From Roseomonas sp. (GTDB lineage Bacteria > Pseudomonadota > Alphaproteobacteria > Acetobacterales > Acetobacteraceae), in contig JADCFR010000231.1 in the NCBI GenBank assembly GCA_020249415.1, positions 1 through 15,658 on the forward strand: DNA of 15,658 nucleotides. The letters run 5' to 3'. Within the stretch, counting starts at the first letter, position 1. The number at the start of each line of letters is the position of its first letter. The notes under the pieces are model-generated. The model saw only the letters and a list, made by a program, of their open reading frames with translations, was not told the DNA's origin and ran no database searches. Below, piece by piece: positions 5,509 to 12,849 of the stretch. The translations under genes and the position numbers were made by a program.

Positions 5509-6465
5509 ATGTCCGATCTGCCAAAGCATGTCCATTTCCACGAAGAGGGCCCGCGTGAGGGGTTTCAGATTGAACCCGTGATCTATCCGCTGGCCGATCG
5601 TGTCGCCTTGGTGGAAGCACTGGCTGAGACGGGCCTGACCGCCATTCAGGTGGCGTCCTTTGTCTCCCCCAAGGCCGTGCCGCAAATGGTGGATTCAGCC
5701 GAGTTTTTCGCCGCCATCAAAAAGCGCCGCGGCGTGCGTTATGAAGCGCTCTGGCTGAATGAACAGGGATTTGCGCGCGCCCGCGCCGCGCAAGGCGTTG
5801 ATCTGGTCGGCAAGATCAGCCTTTACACATCGGATGCCTTCGCCAAACGCAACAATAACTGCACGGCGGCGGAAATGCGCGAACGGGTGATGCGCTGGCT
5901 TGATCTTTACGCCGAAGCCGGTGTCACGGTGGAACGCGCCTTGGTGATGACGGCCTTTGGCTGCAATTATGAAGGCGAGATTCCGCCTGAACGCCCGGTG
6001 CAGGAATTGCTCTGGGCGCATCGGGTCTGCGCGGAACGCGGCATTGATCTGAAGAAGCTCTATTTCGCCGATACCATGGGCTGGGCCAATCCGCAGGCGG
6101 TGCGCCGCCTGGTTGGCATGCTGCGCGAAAAACTCCCCAATGTGGAAGTGGGGCTGCATTTGCATGACACGCGCGGGCTTGGCACGGCCAATGTGCTGGC
6201 GGCGCTTGAAATGGGTGTTTCGCTATTCGACAGTTCCGTGGCAGGCTTGGGCGGCTGCCCCTTTGCCGGCCATGGCGATGCGCGCGGCGCGGGGAATATC
6301 TGTACCGAAGATATGGTATTTCTCTGTCACGAAATGGGCATTGCAACCGGCATTGATCTTGACCGGCTGATTGAAGCCGCGCGGCTTGCGGAGCGCATCA
6401 TTGGCCGCCCACTCGCGGGGCGGATCATGCATGCCGGATCGCTCCGGCAATACCGCGCGGCGTAA
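5509..6465 (+). CDS. HMG-CoA lyase-like DRE-TIM metallolyase
   Basis: This 318-residue cytoplasmic TIM-barrel enzyme is related to hydroxymethylglutaryl-CoA lyase, which cleaves 3-hydroxy-3-methylglutaryl-CoA or similar acyl-CoAs to acetyl-CoA plus a keto acid. Seen are strand-1 motif EEGPREGFQ (12-20, Arg16), the barrel motif LYFADTMGWANP (184-195), the metal-binding GLHLHDTRGLGTAN (215-228, His217 and His219), the flexible catalytic Cys loop GLGGCPFAGHGDARGAGN (247-264, Cys250) and Asn264. In characterised lyases the residue after the first Arg is a metal-ligand Asp (GPRDG); here it is Glu17. ATG 5509 is chosen over the open frame from 5467, because AAGGGG sits 8-13 bases upstream. The gene is divergent from the Bug/CoA-transferase operon, so a citramalyl- or HMG-like acyl-CoA made by that operon is an attractive but unproven substrate. 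It has its own leader hairpin. Confidence 0.85.
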   Translation: MSDLPKHVHFHEEGPREGFQIEPVIYPLADRVALVEALAETGLTAIQVASFVSPKAVPQMVDSAEFFAAIKKRRGVRYEALWLNEQGFARARAAQGVDLVGKISLYTSDAFAKRNNNCTAAEMRERVMRWLDLYAEAGVTVERALVMTAFGCNYEGEIPPERPVQELLWAHRVCAERGIDLKKLYFADTMGWANPQAVRRLVGMLREKLPNVEVGLHLHDTRGLGTANVLAALEMGVSLFDSSVAGLGGCPFAGHGDARGAGNICTEDMVFLCHEMGIATGIDLDRLIEAARLAERIIGRPLAGRIMHAGSLRQYRAA

Positions 6466-6497
6466 TGCGTAAAACAGCAGAATGATGATCGGGGCGA

Positions 6498-6523
6498 TGA
6501 AGGGCGAAATCCAATGCCCTTCA
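6498..6523. terminator. Hairpin between convergent genes
   Basis: TGAAGGGC (6498-6505) and GCCCTTCA (6516-6523) form a perfect 8-bp stem with a 10-base loop. The element sits between the lyase gene stop (6465) and the SDR stop, overlapping the latter (6521-6523). There is no T-tract, so a weak bidirectional terminator is the best guess. Confidence 0.45.
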
Positions 6524-7252
6524 AAGCGTTGCGCCGCCATCAATGGCAAGCTCAGACCCGGTCATGTAGCTGCTCTCGTCTGAAAGCAGAAACAGCACAA
6601 GTCGCGCCACTTCCTCCGCCGTGCCTTGCCGCCCCATGGGCACGGATGTCAACCGCGCTGCATTTTCCTCCGGTGTACGAATATCCAGCATGGGCGTCGC
6701 AATCGGACCCGGATGGACTGAATTTACACGAATGCCGCGTGGTGCGAGTTCGAGTGCTGCGGATTTTGTCATGCCACGCAGCGCCCATTTCGTGGCACCA
6801 TAGGCAAAAGCGCGCGCCGATCCGCGCAGCCCGGCAGTTGAGGAGATATTCACAATCGAACCGCCCCCGGCCCTTTCCATCGTCGGCACCACCGCCTTCA
6901 TGCCAAGAAAACAGCCAAGCTGATTGACGCTTGTGTGGCGTTCAAACAGCGCGGCATCGGTTTCCATCATCAGCTTCGGCACATAGATGCCGGCATTATT
7001 CACCAGCCCGGTGAGCGGGCCGAGTGCTTCAGCAGCCGCAACGGCCCGCGCCCAATCCGCTTCTTTGGTGACATCAAGCTTGAAGAATTGCGCGGCGGGG
7101 CCAAGCTCACTCGCCAGAGCCGCGCCTTCTGCTTCCAACACATCACCCAGGATAACGCGGGCGCCTTCCGCCACCAGGAGCCGCGCTTCCGCTGCACCTT
7201 GCCCGCGCGCGCCACCTGAAATCAGCATCACCTTGCCGCTGAAACGTGCCAT
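6521..7252 (-). CDS. Classical short-chain dehydrogenase/reductase (SDR)
   Basis: This 243-residue NAD(P)-dependent oxidoreductase is of the classical SDR family. The cofactor motif is SGGARGQG (12-19), a variant of TGxxxGxG. Asp37 in ILGDVLE after strand 2 suggests NAD(H) preference. LDVT (59-62), NNAG (85-88), and the catalytic tetrad Asn110, Ser138 (NISST), Tyr151 and Lys155 (YGATK) are all present. The end HPGPIATPML and the C-terminal SGSELAIDGG-like block (here TGSELAIDGG) are normal. It is full length with no extra domains or membrane segments, so it acts in the cytoplasm on an alcohol/ketone, possibly a hydroxyacid or hydroxyacyl intermediate. ATG at 7250-7252. It is transcribed toward the lyase gene (55-bp gap), in the same direction as the chemoreceptor upstream, 92 bp away, so it may be its own transcript. 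The substrate cannot be inferred. Confidence 0.88.
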   Translation of the reverse strand: MARFSGKVMLISGGARGQGAAEARLLVAEGARVILGDVLEAEGAALASELGPAAQFFKLDVTKEADWARAVAAAEALGPLTGLVNNAGIYVPKLMMETDAALFERHTSVNQLGCFLGMKAVVPTMERAGGGSIVNISSTAGLRGSARAFAYGATKWALRGMTKSAALELAPRGIRVNSVHPGPIATPMLDIRTPEENAARLTSVPMGRQGTAEEVARLVLFLLSDESSYMTGSELAIDGGATL

Positions 7253-7302
7253 GATCCACCACCTTGCTGGTCAGTGGCATCATGGCATCCGCTCCGCACC
7301 CT

Positions 7303-7325
7303 GGAAAGCCGGGGTATGGCCTTCC
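7303..7325 (-). terminator. Hairpin downstream of the chemoreceptor gene
   Basis: GGAAAGCC (7303-7310) and GGCCTTCC (7318-7325) form an 8-bp stem with one mismatch around a 7-base loop, between the chemoreceptor stop and the SDR start. A second, smaller inverted repeat, GCTGCA/TGCAGC (7334-7339, 7348-7353), overlaps the chemoreceptor stop codon. No U-tract is seen. Confidence 0.3.
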
Positions 7326-7344
7326 CGGGTGATGCTGCACGACA

Positions 7345-9405
7345 TTATGCAGCGCGAATTTCACGCAGGAAGCTGTCCACCTGCTTTTTCAGCGCTACCC
7401 CATCCTTGCTGAGCGTTCCGGCTGCTGACAACAAAGATGTTGCGGCGCTGCCAGTCACGCTTGCGGCCTGGCTGACCTGGGTGATATTGCCCGCCACTTC
7501 TGTGGTACCCACAGCGGCCTGCTGCACATTGCGTGCAATTTCCTGAGTAGCGGCGCCTTGTTCCTCAACGGCGGAGGCAATGGCGGTTGAGCTTTGGCTG
7601 AGTTGTTCGATGGTTTCCGCAATATGCGTGATCACCTGCGCCGAACGCACAGTCGCTTCCTGCATCGCCTTGATCTGGGTTGCGATTTCATCTGTCGCCT
7701 TGGTGGTCTGGGAGGCCAGCGCTTTCACCTCTGATGCCACCACCGCGAAGCCCTTGCCTGCCTCACCAGCTCGAGCGGCTTCGATCGTGGCATTCAGCGC
7801 CAGCAGATTGGTCTGCCCGGCGATATCATTGATGATACGAACCACATCGCCAATGCGTTGCGCGGCTTCCGTCAGGCCCTGGACTTCCTGCGTGCTGCTG
7901 CGCGCCTGGCCGACCGCTTCGTTGGTCATACGGCTTGCTTCGGCCACTTGCTGCGCAATTTCACGAATGGAAGCCGTAAGCTCCTCGGTCGCAGAAGCCA
8001 CGGTCTGTACATTTGCCGTCACCTGTTCCGAGGCCGCCGCCACCGCTGTTGATTGGCCAGAGGTTTCCTCGGCGGTGCGGGCCATATCCTCGGCTGTGCC
8101 CTGCAGGCGGGAAGACGCTGTCGTCACATTGCTCACTACCTCACCGATGCTTTCTTCAAACTTGTCGGCAAGGGCGTTCATGGCCATGCGGCGTTCTTCC
8201 GCAGCGCGTTGCTTTTGCGTCTCCTGCGCGTTGCGAAGTTCTTCGGTTTCCATCATGCCGTTGCGGAACACCTCCAAAGCTTCCGCCATGGTGCCAATTT
8301 CATCACGCTTGTCGCGGCCCGGTATTGCGGTTGAAAGATCACCCCTGGACAGGGCGCGCATGGCTTCTGTCATGCCCGTGATGGGGCGCGTGATGCCGCG
8401 CGCCAGGATGAAGCCCACAATCAGCGCTGCCATCAACATGGCGAAGGCGAAAGCGGTACCGTAGGTTAGGATCTTCCAGGCTTCCGCCGCATTCGCCTGA
8501 TTGAGCGCGGCAAGATCACGCTGCAGGACATCCTCAACCGTCTTCATCAGATCAATGCGATCAGTGGTCGCCTTGAACCAATCGCGCGCTGTCACACCAG
8601 TGAGCGGCTTCTCTGCCCCTGCCTCCACCGCAATCCGGCGCTGCCGCTCTGCCTCGATAACAATTGGGCCACTCAGGGTCTGTTGCGCGGCATTGCGCTG
8701 CGCCTCGGTCGCATAAGCCTGGAAGGTTGAAAGATAGGCAGCCTGTTCGGCAAGAATGGTCAGCAGGGTGCGGTACTGCGCTGGCGTGAATTGGCCAGAT
8801 GCAAAGCCCGCCGAACCAGTGGCCCGTTCCTGCCCCGCACGCTCCTTCGCGGCAAGGAAGTTGTAATAGGCGAGCAGATTGGCGGTAACGGCGGGCGAAT
8901 CGGACACTTTCACCGATTCCTGCGGCACGGCAAGAAGATTGGTGATCAGGGAGGTATAGAAGCGGAAGGACTCCGGCCCAACTATCCTAAGGCCGCTCAC
9001 CTCGGCGCGCTTGCCTTCAAGCTCACTCAGGCTTGCCAGGCCTTTTTCGACACTCTGCCGAAGCTCCGCGCTGTAATCCGAAAGTGTCAGACCACGCAGC
9101 GTGTCGCGTACAATGGCGATCTGGCCATCTGTATCACGCCGCTGGGCCTGAAGTTCATTCCCCATTTGCTGCCCACGGCTGCCGATGAACAGCGCCGACA
9201 TGCCGCGTTCCTTCTGCAATTCATGCACAAGATCACTGATGCGGGAGCTGAAATGGCTGAGCGCCTGAAGCTGATGCGCCTGGCGCACCGTCTGCAATTG
9301 CTGCGATATGACAAGACCGCTCATGACCAAAACTGCCAGGATCGGCAGGGCGATAGCCAAGGCGAGACGTGTTCCGATCTTTAGAGAGATTTTTTGCCTG
9401 ATCAT
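7345..9405 (-). CDS. Methyl-accepting chemotaxis protein with NIT sensor domain
   Basis: This 686-residue inner-membrane chemoreceptor passes a periplasmic signal to CheA/CheW. Domains in order: a short cytoplasmic N-terminus; TM1 about 14-34; a periplasmic NIT (nitrate/nitrite-sensing-like) domain about 50-305 with its hallmark [16 protein letters not shown] (63-78) and the second motif [14 protein letters not shown] (182-195); TM2 about 313-336; HAMP about 337-390 ([24 protein letters not shown]); and a long helical signalling domain with the tip IIEARAGE-type hairpin, here [21 protein letters not shown] (539-559). No C-terminal CheR-binding pentapeptide is seen. The ATG at 9403-9405 has AAAGG about 8-12 bases upstream. 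No other chemotaxis gene is in the window, so it is an orphan receptor inserted among organic-acid catabolic genes. NIT domains are named for nitrate/nitrite sensing, but many sense other or unknown ligands. Confidence 0.93.
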   Translation of the reverse strand: MIRQKISLKIGTRLALAIALPILAVLVMSGLVISQQLQTVRQAHQLQALSHFSSRISDLVHELQKERGMSALFIGSRGQQMGNELQAQRRDTDGQIAIVRDTLRGLTLSDYSAELRQSVEKGLASLSELEGKRAEVSGLRIVGPESFRFYTSLITNLLAVPQESVKVSDSPAVTANLLAYYNFLAAKERAGQERATGSAGFASGQFTPAQYRTLLTILAEQAAYLSTFQAYATEAQRNAAQQTLSGPIVIEAERQRRIAVEAGAEKPLTGVTARDWFKATTDRIDLMKTVEDVLQRDLAALNQANAAEAWKILTYGTAFAFAMLMAALIVGFILARGITRPITGMTEAMRALSRGDLSTAIPGRDKRDEIGTMAEALEVFRNGMMETEELRNAQETQKQRAAEERRMAMNALADKFEESIGEVVSNVTTASSRLQGTAEDMARTAEETSGQSTAVAAASEQVTANVQTVASATEELTASIREIAQQVAEASRMTNEAVGQARSSTQEVQGLTEAAQRIGDVVRIINDIAGQTNLLALNATIEAARAGEAGKGFAVVASEVKALASQTTKATDEIATQIKAMQEATVRSAQVITHIAETIEQLSQSSTAIASAVEEQGAATQEIARNVQQAAVGTTEVAGNITQVSQAASVTGSAATSLLSAAGTLSKDGVALKKQVDSFLREIRAA

Positions 9406-9604
9406 TGATGAGCCTTTGCCGCAGGAGTAAGACAGACCAACATGCCTAAAACAAAATCATGAACATTGAATTAGGCCATAGCCGACATTTTTTGCCCAAA
9501 TAAGCAGCGTTGGTTGTTGACTGGTTAATCGTGAAGTTGATCCAGAGTCAGCGCGACAAATGCGCCAGGGCGATGAAGGGCAGGACGCACGGCATCCGCC
9601 CAAC

Positions 9605-9674
9605 AGGGGCAGCCTTCAAACCTATTCCTCTGCGTCTTCAGCGTCGGAATTGGGGCGAAGGATCTGCCCCTTTT
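9605..9674 (+). terminator. Large-loop hairpin followed by TTTT
   Basis: AGGGGCAGCCTTC (9605-9617) pairs with GAAGG (9657-9661) and CTGCCCCT (9664-9671), giving a 13-bp stem with a 2-base bulge and a roughly 39-base loop, ending in TTTT (9671-9674). An alternative short stem GGGGC/GCCCC (9652-9656, 9666-9670) shares the right arm. This is consistent with an intrinsic terminator or a switching leader. Confidence 0.45.
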
Positions 9675-9683
9675 GTCGCAAGC

Positions 9684-9712
9684 GCTAACCCCATCCTGGT
9701 TGGGTAGCTTTT
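9684..9712 (+). terminator. Second hairpin followed by TTTT
   Basis: GCT-ACCC (9684-9691 with A9687 bulged) pairs with GGGTAGC (9702-9708) and is directly followed by TTTT (9709-9712). It stands 10 bases after the previous hairpin and about 150 bases before the Bug receptor start, which suggests attenuation or a leftover terminator. Confidence 0.4.
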
Positions 9713-9864
9713 CGCCCACTGCGATCCATGGCAAAAGCAAATGGAAGTCTGGCTTTTTCCGACGAAGAGCACAGTCGTTCTGTGTTGCGGATGATGCGGA
9801 AAGTCTTGTGTATCGGCGCTTTGTGCGCGGAGAGGCAACCATACGAAAGAAGGGAGGACAAAAC

Positions 9865-10854
9865 ATGCAACCAAGAACCAACCCAACCCGCCGCGCGCTA
9901 TTGGCGCTGGGAATTGGCGCGGCCTTGTGGACGCCAAGCATCGCGCCCGCACAGGAAGCGAATTGGCCAAACCGCTCGGTGCGCATTATCGCAGCCTTCC
10001 CGGCGGGCAGCGGCACGGATAGCCTGGCGCGCTTCTATGGTGAGCGCCTTGGCCGAATCTTTGGCCAGAATTTTGTCATTGAAAACATTGGCGGCGCCAA
10101 TGGCGCGATTGGCGCGCGCGCGGCGGCCCGCGCCGCGCCTGATGGCTATACGATTTTTTTCGGCTCGGTCTCCACCCATGCCGCCAATCCGCATCTGATG
10201 CGTGAACCAGGCTATGATCCGCTGCGCGATTTCGCCCCGCTTTCCATGATCAGCATCAATCCGCTGGGCGTTCTGGTACGCGCGGATTTTCCGGCGCGCG
10301 ATCTGCAAGCTTTCATCGCCCATGCTCGCGCCAATCCCGGTGCGCTCAATTACGGCATCGGCAATGCCGGTGGCCTTGCCGGGACGCATTTGCTGAGCCA
10401 GGCCGCCGGCTTCAAGGCGGAGCAGATTTCCTATCGCGGGACGCCACAGGCCATGGCGGATTTGCTGGGCGGTCGGCTACATTTTCTCGTGACCGATCTG
10501 GGGCCGGCGGTCGAGCATTTGCGCGCCGGCACTATTCGCGCGCTGGCCGTTACTACCGCGCGGCGTGTTGAAACCCTGCCCGATGTGCCAACCGTGGCTG
10601 AAGCCGCGCTGCCCGGCTTTGACTTTGCTTCCTGGAATGGGTCATGGATGCCGGCGCGCACGCCGCCCGCGATTATCGCGCGGCTCAATCGCGAAATCCA
10701 AACCATCGGCCAGGGCGATGAAGCCAAGCGCCATATCGGGGCGCTTGGCATTGTTTCCACCACCAGCACACCGGAAGCGCTTGGCGATTTCAATCGGCGT
10801 GAATTGGATCTTTGGGCGCGCATCGCCGCTGAGGCGAATGTTGCGAAGGAATAG
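9865..10854 (+). CDS. Second Bug/TctC-family periplasmic receptor
   Basis: This is a 329-residue extracytoplasmic receptor of the same family as 4213-5196 but clearly diverged from it. ATG 9865 is chosen rather than the frame opening at 9673, because a near-perfect AGGGAGGA lies 7 bases upstream. The protein then starts with a signal peptide: TNPTRRALLALGIG with twin Arg at 9-10, Tat-like, and cleavage near SIAPAQ-EA (about residue 30). Mature landmarks are WPNRSVRIIAAFPAGSGTD (34-52), VIENIGGANGAIGARAAARA (71-90), DGYT (93-96), NYGIGNAGG (162-170), ISYRGTPQAMADLLGGRLHF (188-207) and RRVETLPDVPTVAEAALPGF (233-252). It is preceded by a long structured leader and followed after 90 bp by the DUF3830 gene in the same direction, a possible two-gene unit. 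No transporter membrane subunits are nearby. The ligand is unknown, probably an organic acid. Confidence 0.9.
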   Translation: MQPRTNPTRRALLALGIGAALWTPSIAPAQEANWPNRSVRIIAAFPAGSGTDSLARFYGERLGRIFGQNFVIENIGGANGAIGARAAARAAPDGYTIFFGSVSTHAANPHLMREPGYDPLRDFAPLSMISINPLGVLVRADFPARDLQAFIAHARANPGALNYGIGNAGGLAGTHLLSQAAGFKAEQISYRGTPQAMADLLGGRLHFLVTDLGPAVEHLRAGTIRALAVTTARRVETLPDVPTVAEAALPGFDFASWNGSWMPARTPPAIIARLNREIQTIGQGDEAKRHIGALGIVSTTSTPEALGDFNRRELDLWARIAAEANVAKE

Positions 10855-10944
10855 CGCGGGCGGTGCAGGGGTTGGCAAGCCCGGCTGGGTCGCGTAACGC
10901 CTGAACCATTGCGCCGCGGTGGCGCCGGGAGAGAGAGGACGGTC

Positions 10945-11358
10945 ATGGCCGATATCATCATTGACATTGGTGGCGAGATTTTTGAGGCGTTTTTTGAAGA
11001 TGCCGCCGCGCCGAAAACCTGCGCGCGCTTCCGCGCCCTGCTGCCTTATCAGGATCGCATCATTCATGTGCGCTGGTCCGGTGAAGCCTGCTGGATCCCG
11101 ATGGGCGAACGTGAACTTTCCATCCCCTGGGAAAACGCGACCAGCTATCCGGCGCCTGGGCAGATCATTGTGCATCCGGGCACGATGAGTGAGACGGAAA
11201 TCCTGGTTGCTTATGGCCCCACCTGCTTTGCCAGCAAGGCTGGGCAATTGGCCGGCAACCACTTTCTGACGATTCGCGGAGGTATTGACCGCCTGGCCAA
11301 GACCGGTCGTGCGGTGCTGTGGGAAGGGGCGAAGCCCATCACCTTCCGCGCGGGGTGA
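10945..11358 (+). CDS. DUF3830 family protein (cyclophilin-like fold)
   Basis: This 137-residue small protein matches what I know of the DUF3830 family, whose members have a compact cyclophilin-like beta barrel and no assigned reaction. Visible landmarks are the opening beta strand MADIIIDIGGEIFEAFFED, the stretch APKTCARFRALLPYQDRIIHV, WSGEACWIPMG, PGQIIVHPGTMSETEILVAYG and a C-terminal GNHFLTIRGG. No signal peptide or membrane helix is seen. The start is placed at ATG 10945 because of the GAGAGG about 9-14 bases upstream; the frame is open from 10909 but that extension is basic and has no ribosome site. A short perfect stem GCGCC/GGCGC (10911-10915, 10921-10925) lies just before the ribosome site. 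It follows the second Bug receptor by 90 bp and may be co-transcribed. DUF3830 genes commonly turn up with organic-acid or amide catabolic genes; the role is otherwise unknown. Confidence 0.72.
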   Translation: MADIIIDIGGEIFEAFFEDAAAPKTCARFRALLPYQDRIIHVRWSGEACWIPMGERELSIPWENATSYPAPGQIIVHPGTMSETEILVAYGPTCFASKAGQLAGNHFLTIRGGIDRLAKTGRAVLWEGAKPITFRAG

Positions 11359-11368
11359 TGCTGCATCT

Positions 11369-11397
11369 GCGGCGCCGCGGTAGCCGCCGCGCGCCGC
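11369..11397. terminator. GC-rich hairpin between convergent genes
   Basis: GCGGCGC (11369-11375) pairs with GCGCCGC (11391-11397), and inside it GCGG (11377-11380) pairs with CCGC (11384-11387) across a TAG loop, giving 11 base pairs with an uneven bulge. It separates the DUF3830 and cold-shock genes, which converge. There is no T-tract on either side. Confidence 0.4.
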
Positions 11398-11409
11398 CCC
11401 GCGCCGGCG

Positions 11410-11613
11410 CTATAGTGCTTTCAGATTGATCGCCGTCGGCTTGCCGCGTTCCTCGGCGACCTCAAAGGCGACCTTCTGATTGTCCTTAAGCCCCTGCATG
11501 CCCGCCTTCTGCACGGCGGTGATGTGCACAAATACATCCTTGCCGCCACCATCCGGCAGGATGAAGCCAAAGCCCTTGGTGGCGTTGAACCATTTCACAG
11601 TGCCATTCGGCAT
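11410..11613 (-). CDS. Cold-shock domain protein (CspA family)
   Basis: This 67-residue single-domain OB-fold protein binds single-stranded RNA/DNA and acts as an RNA chaperone. It begins MPNGTVKWFNATKGFGFI; RNP1 is KGFGFI (13-18) and RNP2 is VFVHI (27-31), both intact, and the length is exactly that of bacterial Csp proteins. The frame is open to 11664, but the ATG at 11611-11613 is certain from the family and from AAAAGGGG about 9 bases upstream. It lies 87 bp downstream of the CoA-transferase stop on the same strand, with a likely promoter of its own overlapping that stop. A palindrome covers the putative -10 region. The 5' leader is about 55 bases, shorter than the cold-responsive leader of E. 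coli cspA, so cold inducibility cannot be assumed. Confidence 0.95.
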   Translation of the reverse strand: MPNGTVKWFNATKGFGFILPDGGGKDVFVHITAVQKAGMQGLKDNQKVAFEVAEERGKPTAINLKAL

Positions 11614-11668
11614 GACGTAAGCCCCTTTTGTTATGGCGGCAGATGCCCTGCCTCTGCACGACAACCCC

Positions 11669-11704
11669 GCGAAAATCAGACAATTTTCGCCCCCGCCGCG
11701 TCAA
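11669..11704 (-). promoter_or_regulatory. Putative csp promoter with overlapping palindrome
   Basis: Reading the minus strand, TTGACG (11704-11699), an 18-bp spacer and TCTGAT (11680-11675) form a plausible promoter for the cold-shock gene; the -35 overlaps the stop codon of the upstream CoA-transferase. A perfect palindrome, GCGAAAAT (11669-11676) with ATTTTCGC (11683-11690) and a 6-base centre, covers the -10 and part of the spacer. It may be an operator, or the terminator hairpin of the upstream operon. Confidence 0.4.
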
Positions 11705-12849
11705 GCTTTTTGCGCAAGCCAGGCACGGATTTCTGCGGTATGTTCGCCCAGATCAGGGGCGCGGCGGGCAATGCGCGCCGGCGTGGCTTCCAGGCGCAAG
11801 GGTGATGCCAAATGCTGGATCGGGCCGCGTTCAGGGTCTTCAAAGGTACTGACCAGGCCCCGCGCCTGACCCTGCGGATGGGCCAGGGCCTCATCATAGG
11901 ACAGCACGGGCTCGGACGGGATGCCGGCGCTGCCAAGCGCGGCCAGCCATTCGGCGCTTGGGCGCTTTGCCAGAATTTCCTGCAGAATCGCGATCAGCGC
12001 GTTATTATTGGCGACCCGATCCGCATTGGTCTTGAAGCGCGGATCGCGCGCCAATTCCGGCCGGCTGATAACGCCACATAAGGCCTGCCAGAATTTCTCC
12101 TTGGAAGCGCCAAGGGTGATGTAGCCATCGGCAGTTTGAAATACGCGATAGGGTGCCGAGCCGCGATGCAATTGCCCAAGCCGGGAAGGGCGCGCGCCAT
12201 GGGTAAAGACATGCGCGGCCTCATAGACGCCAAGCGCAACCCCCGCTTCGAACAGGGATTGATCAATGCGCTGGCCCTGCCCGGTTTTCTCACGCGCCTG
12301 CAAAGCGGCGAGCACCGAAAGGGCCGAGAACATCCCCGCCGTGACATCGGTAATGGCGATTGGCAGGCGATAGGGTTCGCCATCCGGCGGGCCATTGCCA
12401 GCCATCAGGCCCGACATGCCCTGCGCCATCATATCCAGGCCGCCATGATCCGCCCAAGGCCCGGTCTGGCCAAAGCCTGAAATCGCGCACCAGATCAGGC
12501 GCGGATTGGCGGCACTCAGTGCCTCCCACCCCAGCCCAAGCCGGGCCAAAGTGCCGGGGCGGAAATTCTCCACCAGCACATCGGCGCGGAGCGCCAATTG
12601 GCGCACCAGTTCAATATCCTCAGGCTGTTTCAGATCGGCCGTGATGCTGCGCTTGTTGCGGTTCCAGATCGCGAAGGGCTGGCTGCGGCCATCCACAAAG
12701 GGCGGCATGCGCCGCGCATCATCGCCACCATCGGGGCGTTCCACCTTGATGACATCCGCACCCAGATCGCCCAGCAGCATGGTGCAATAGGGGCCGGAGA
12801 GAAAATTGGTGAGGTCCAGAACAATCAGCCCATCCAGTGCGGCGGTCAC
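11701..12849 (-). CDS. Second family III CoA-transferase (CaiB/BaiF type)
   Basis: This 382-residue enzyme is predicted to transfer CoA between carboxylates through an aspartyl anhydride. Landmarks: LDGLIVLDLTNFLSGPYC (5-22), LGDLGADVIKVERPDGGDD (26-44), NRNKRSITADLKQPED (63-78), ENFRPGTLARLGLG (94-107) and the catalytic Asp168 in PIAITDVTAGMF (163-174). The frame extends to 12933, but GTG 12849-12847 is the likely start: the protein then begins MTAALDGLIVLDL, as the family expects, AAGGAG lies 12-17 bases upstream, and the GTGA overlaps the TGA of the tautomerase gene by four bases. That arrangement repeats the receptor/CoA-transferase coupling seen at 4213-4216. It is clearly a different paralogue from 3089-4216, sharing only family motifs. 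It may act on the product of the tautomerase; substrate unknown. Confidence 0.87.
   Translation of the reverse strand: MTAALDGLIVLDLTNFLSGPYCTMLLGDLGADVIKVERPDGGDDARRMPPFVDGRSQPFAIWNRNKRSITADLKQPEDIELVRQLALRADVLVENFRPGTLARLGLGWEALSAANPRLIWCAISGFGQTGPWADHGGLDMMAQGMSGLMAGNGPPDGEPYRLPIAITDVTAGMFSALSVLAALQAREKTGQGQRIDQSLFEAGVALGVYEAAHVFTHGARPSRLGQLHRGSAPYRVFQTADGYITLGASKEKFWQALCGVISRPELARDPRFKTNADRVANNNALIAILQEILAKRPSAEWLAALGSAGIPSEPVLSYDEALAHPQGQARGLVSTFEDPERGPIQHLASPLRLEATPARIARRAPDLGEHTAEIRAWLAQKA

Larger units (their letters stand above)
9406..9864. other. 459-bp gap between divergent genes, no convincing gene
   Basis: No reading frame here has family resemblance or a good ribosome site. The stretch must carry the chemoreceptor promoter (minus) and the leader of the second Bug receptor (plus), whose strong AGGGAGGA is at 9851-9858. 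It contains two terminator-like hairpins on the plus strand (9605-9674 and 9684-9712). Part of it may be remnant coding sequence, but I recognise no family. Confidence 0.6.

Noticed and set aside
6466..6549. Hydrophobic stretch readable on the minus strand between lyase and SDR genes
   Set aside because: It looks like a short membrane segment but is only about 20 residues, lies over the end of the SDR gene in another frame and has no start context; probably chance.
7580..8464. 294-residue open frame on the plus strand
   Set aside because: It is antisense to the signalling domain of the chemoreceptor, which has unmistakable domain structure; the antisense product is Ala/Ser-rich and without family features.
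9525..10016. 163-residue open frame on the minus strand in the gap before the second Bug receptor
   Set aside because: It runs into the Bug gene in antisense, has no ribosome site or recognisable motif, and its Cys- and Arg-rich composition is unlike neighbouring proteins.
11391..11409. GC-rich run after the DUF3830 gene as a possible attachment site or origin
   Set aside because: No integrase, tRNA or repeat partner is present; it is explained by the hairpin between convergent genes.
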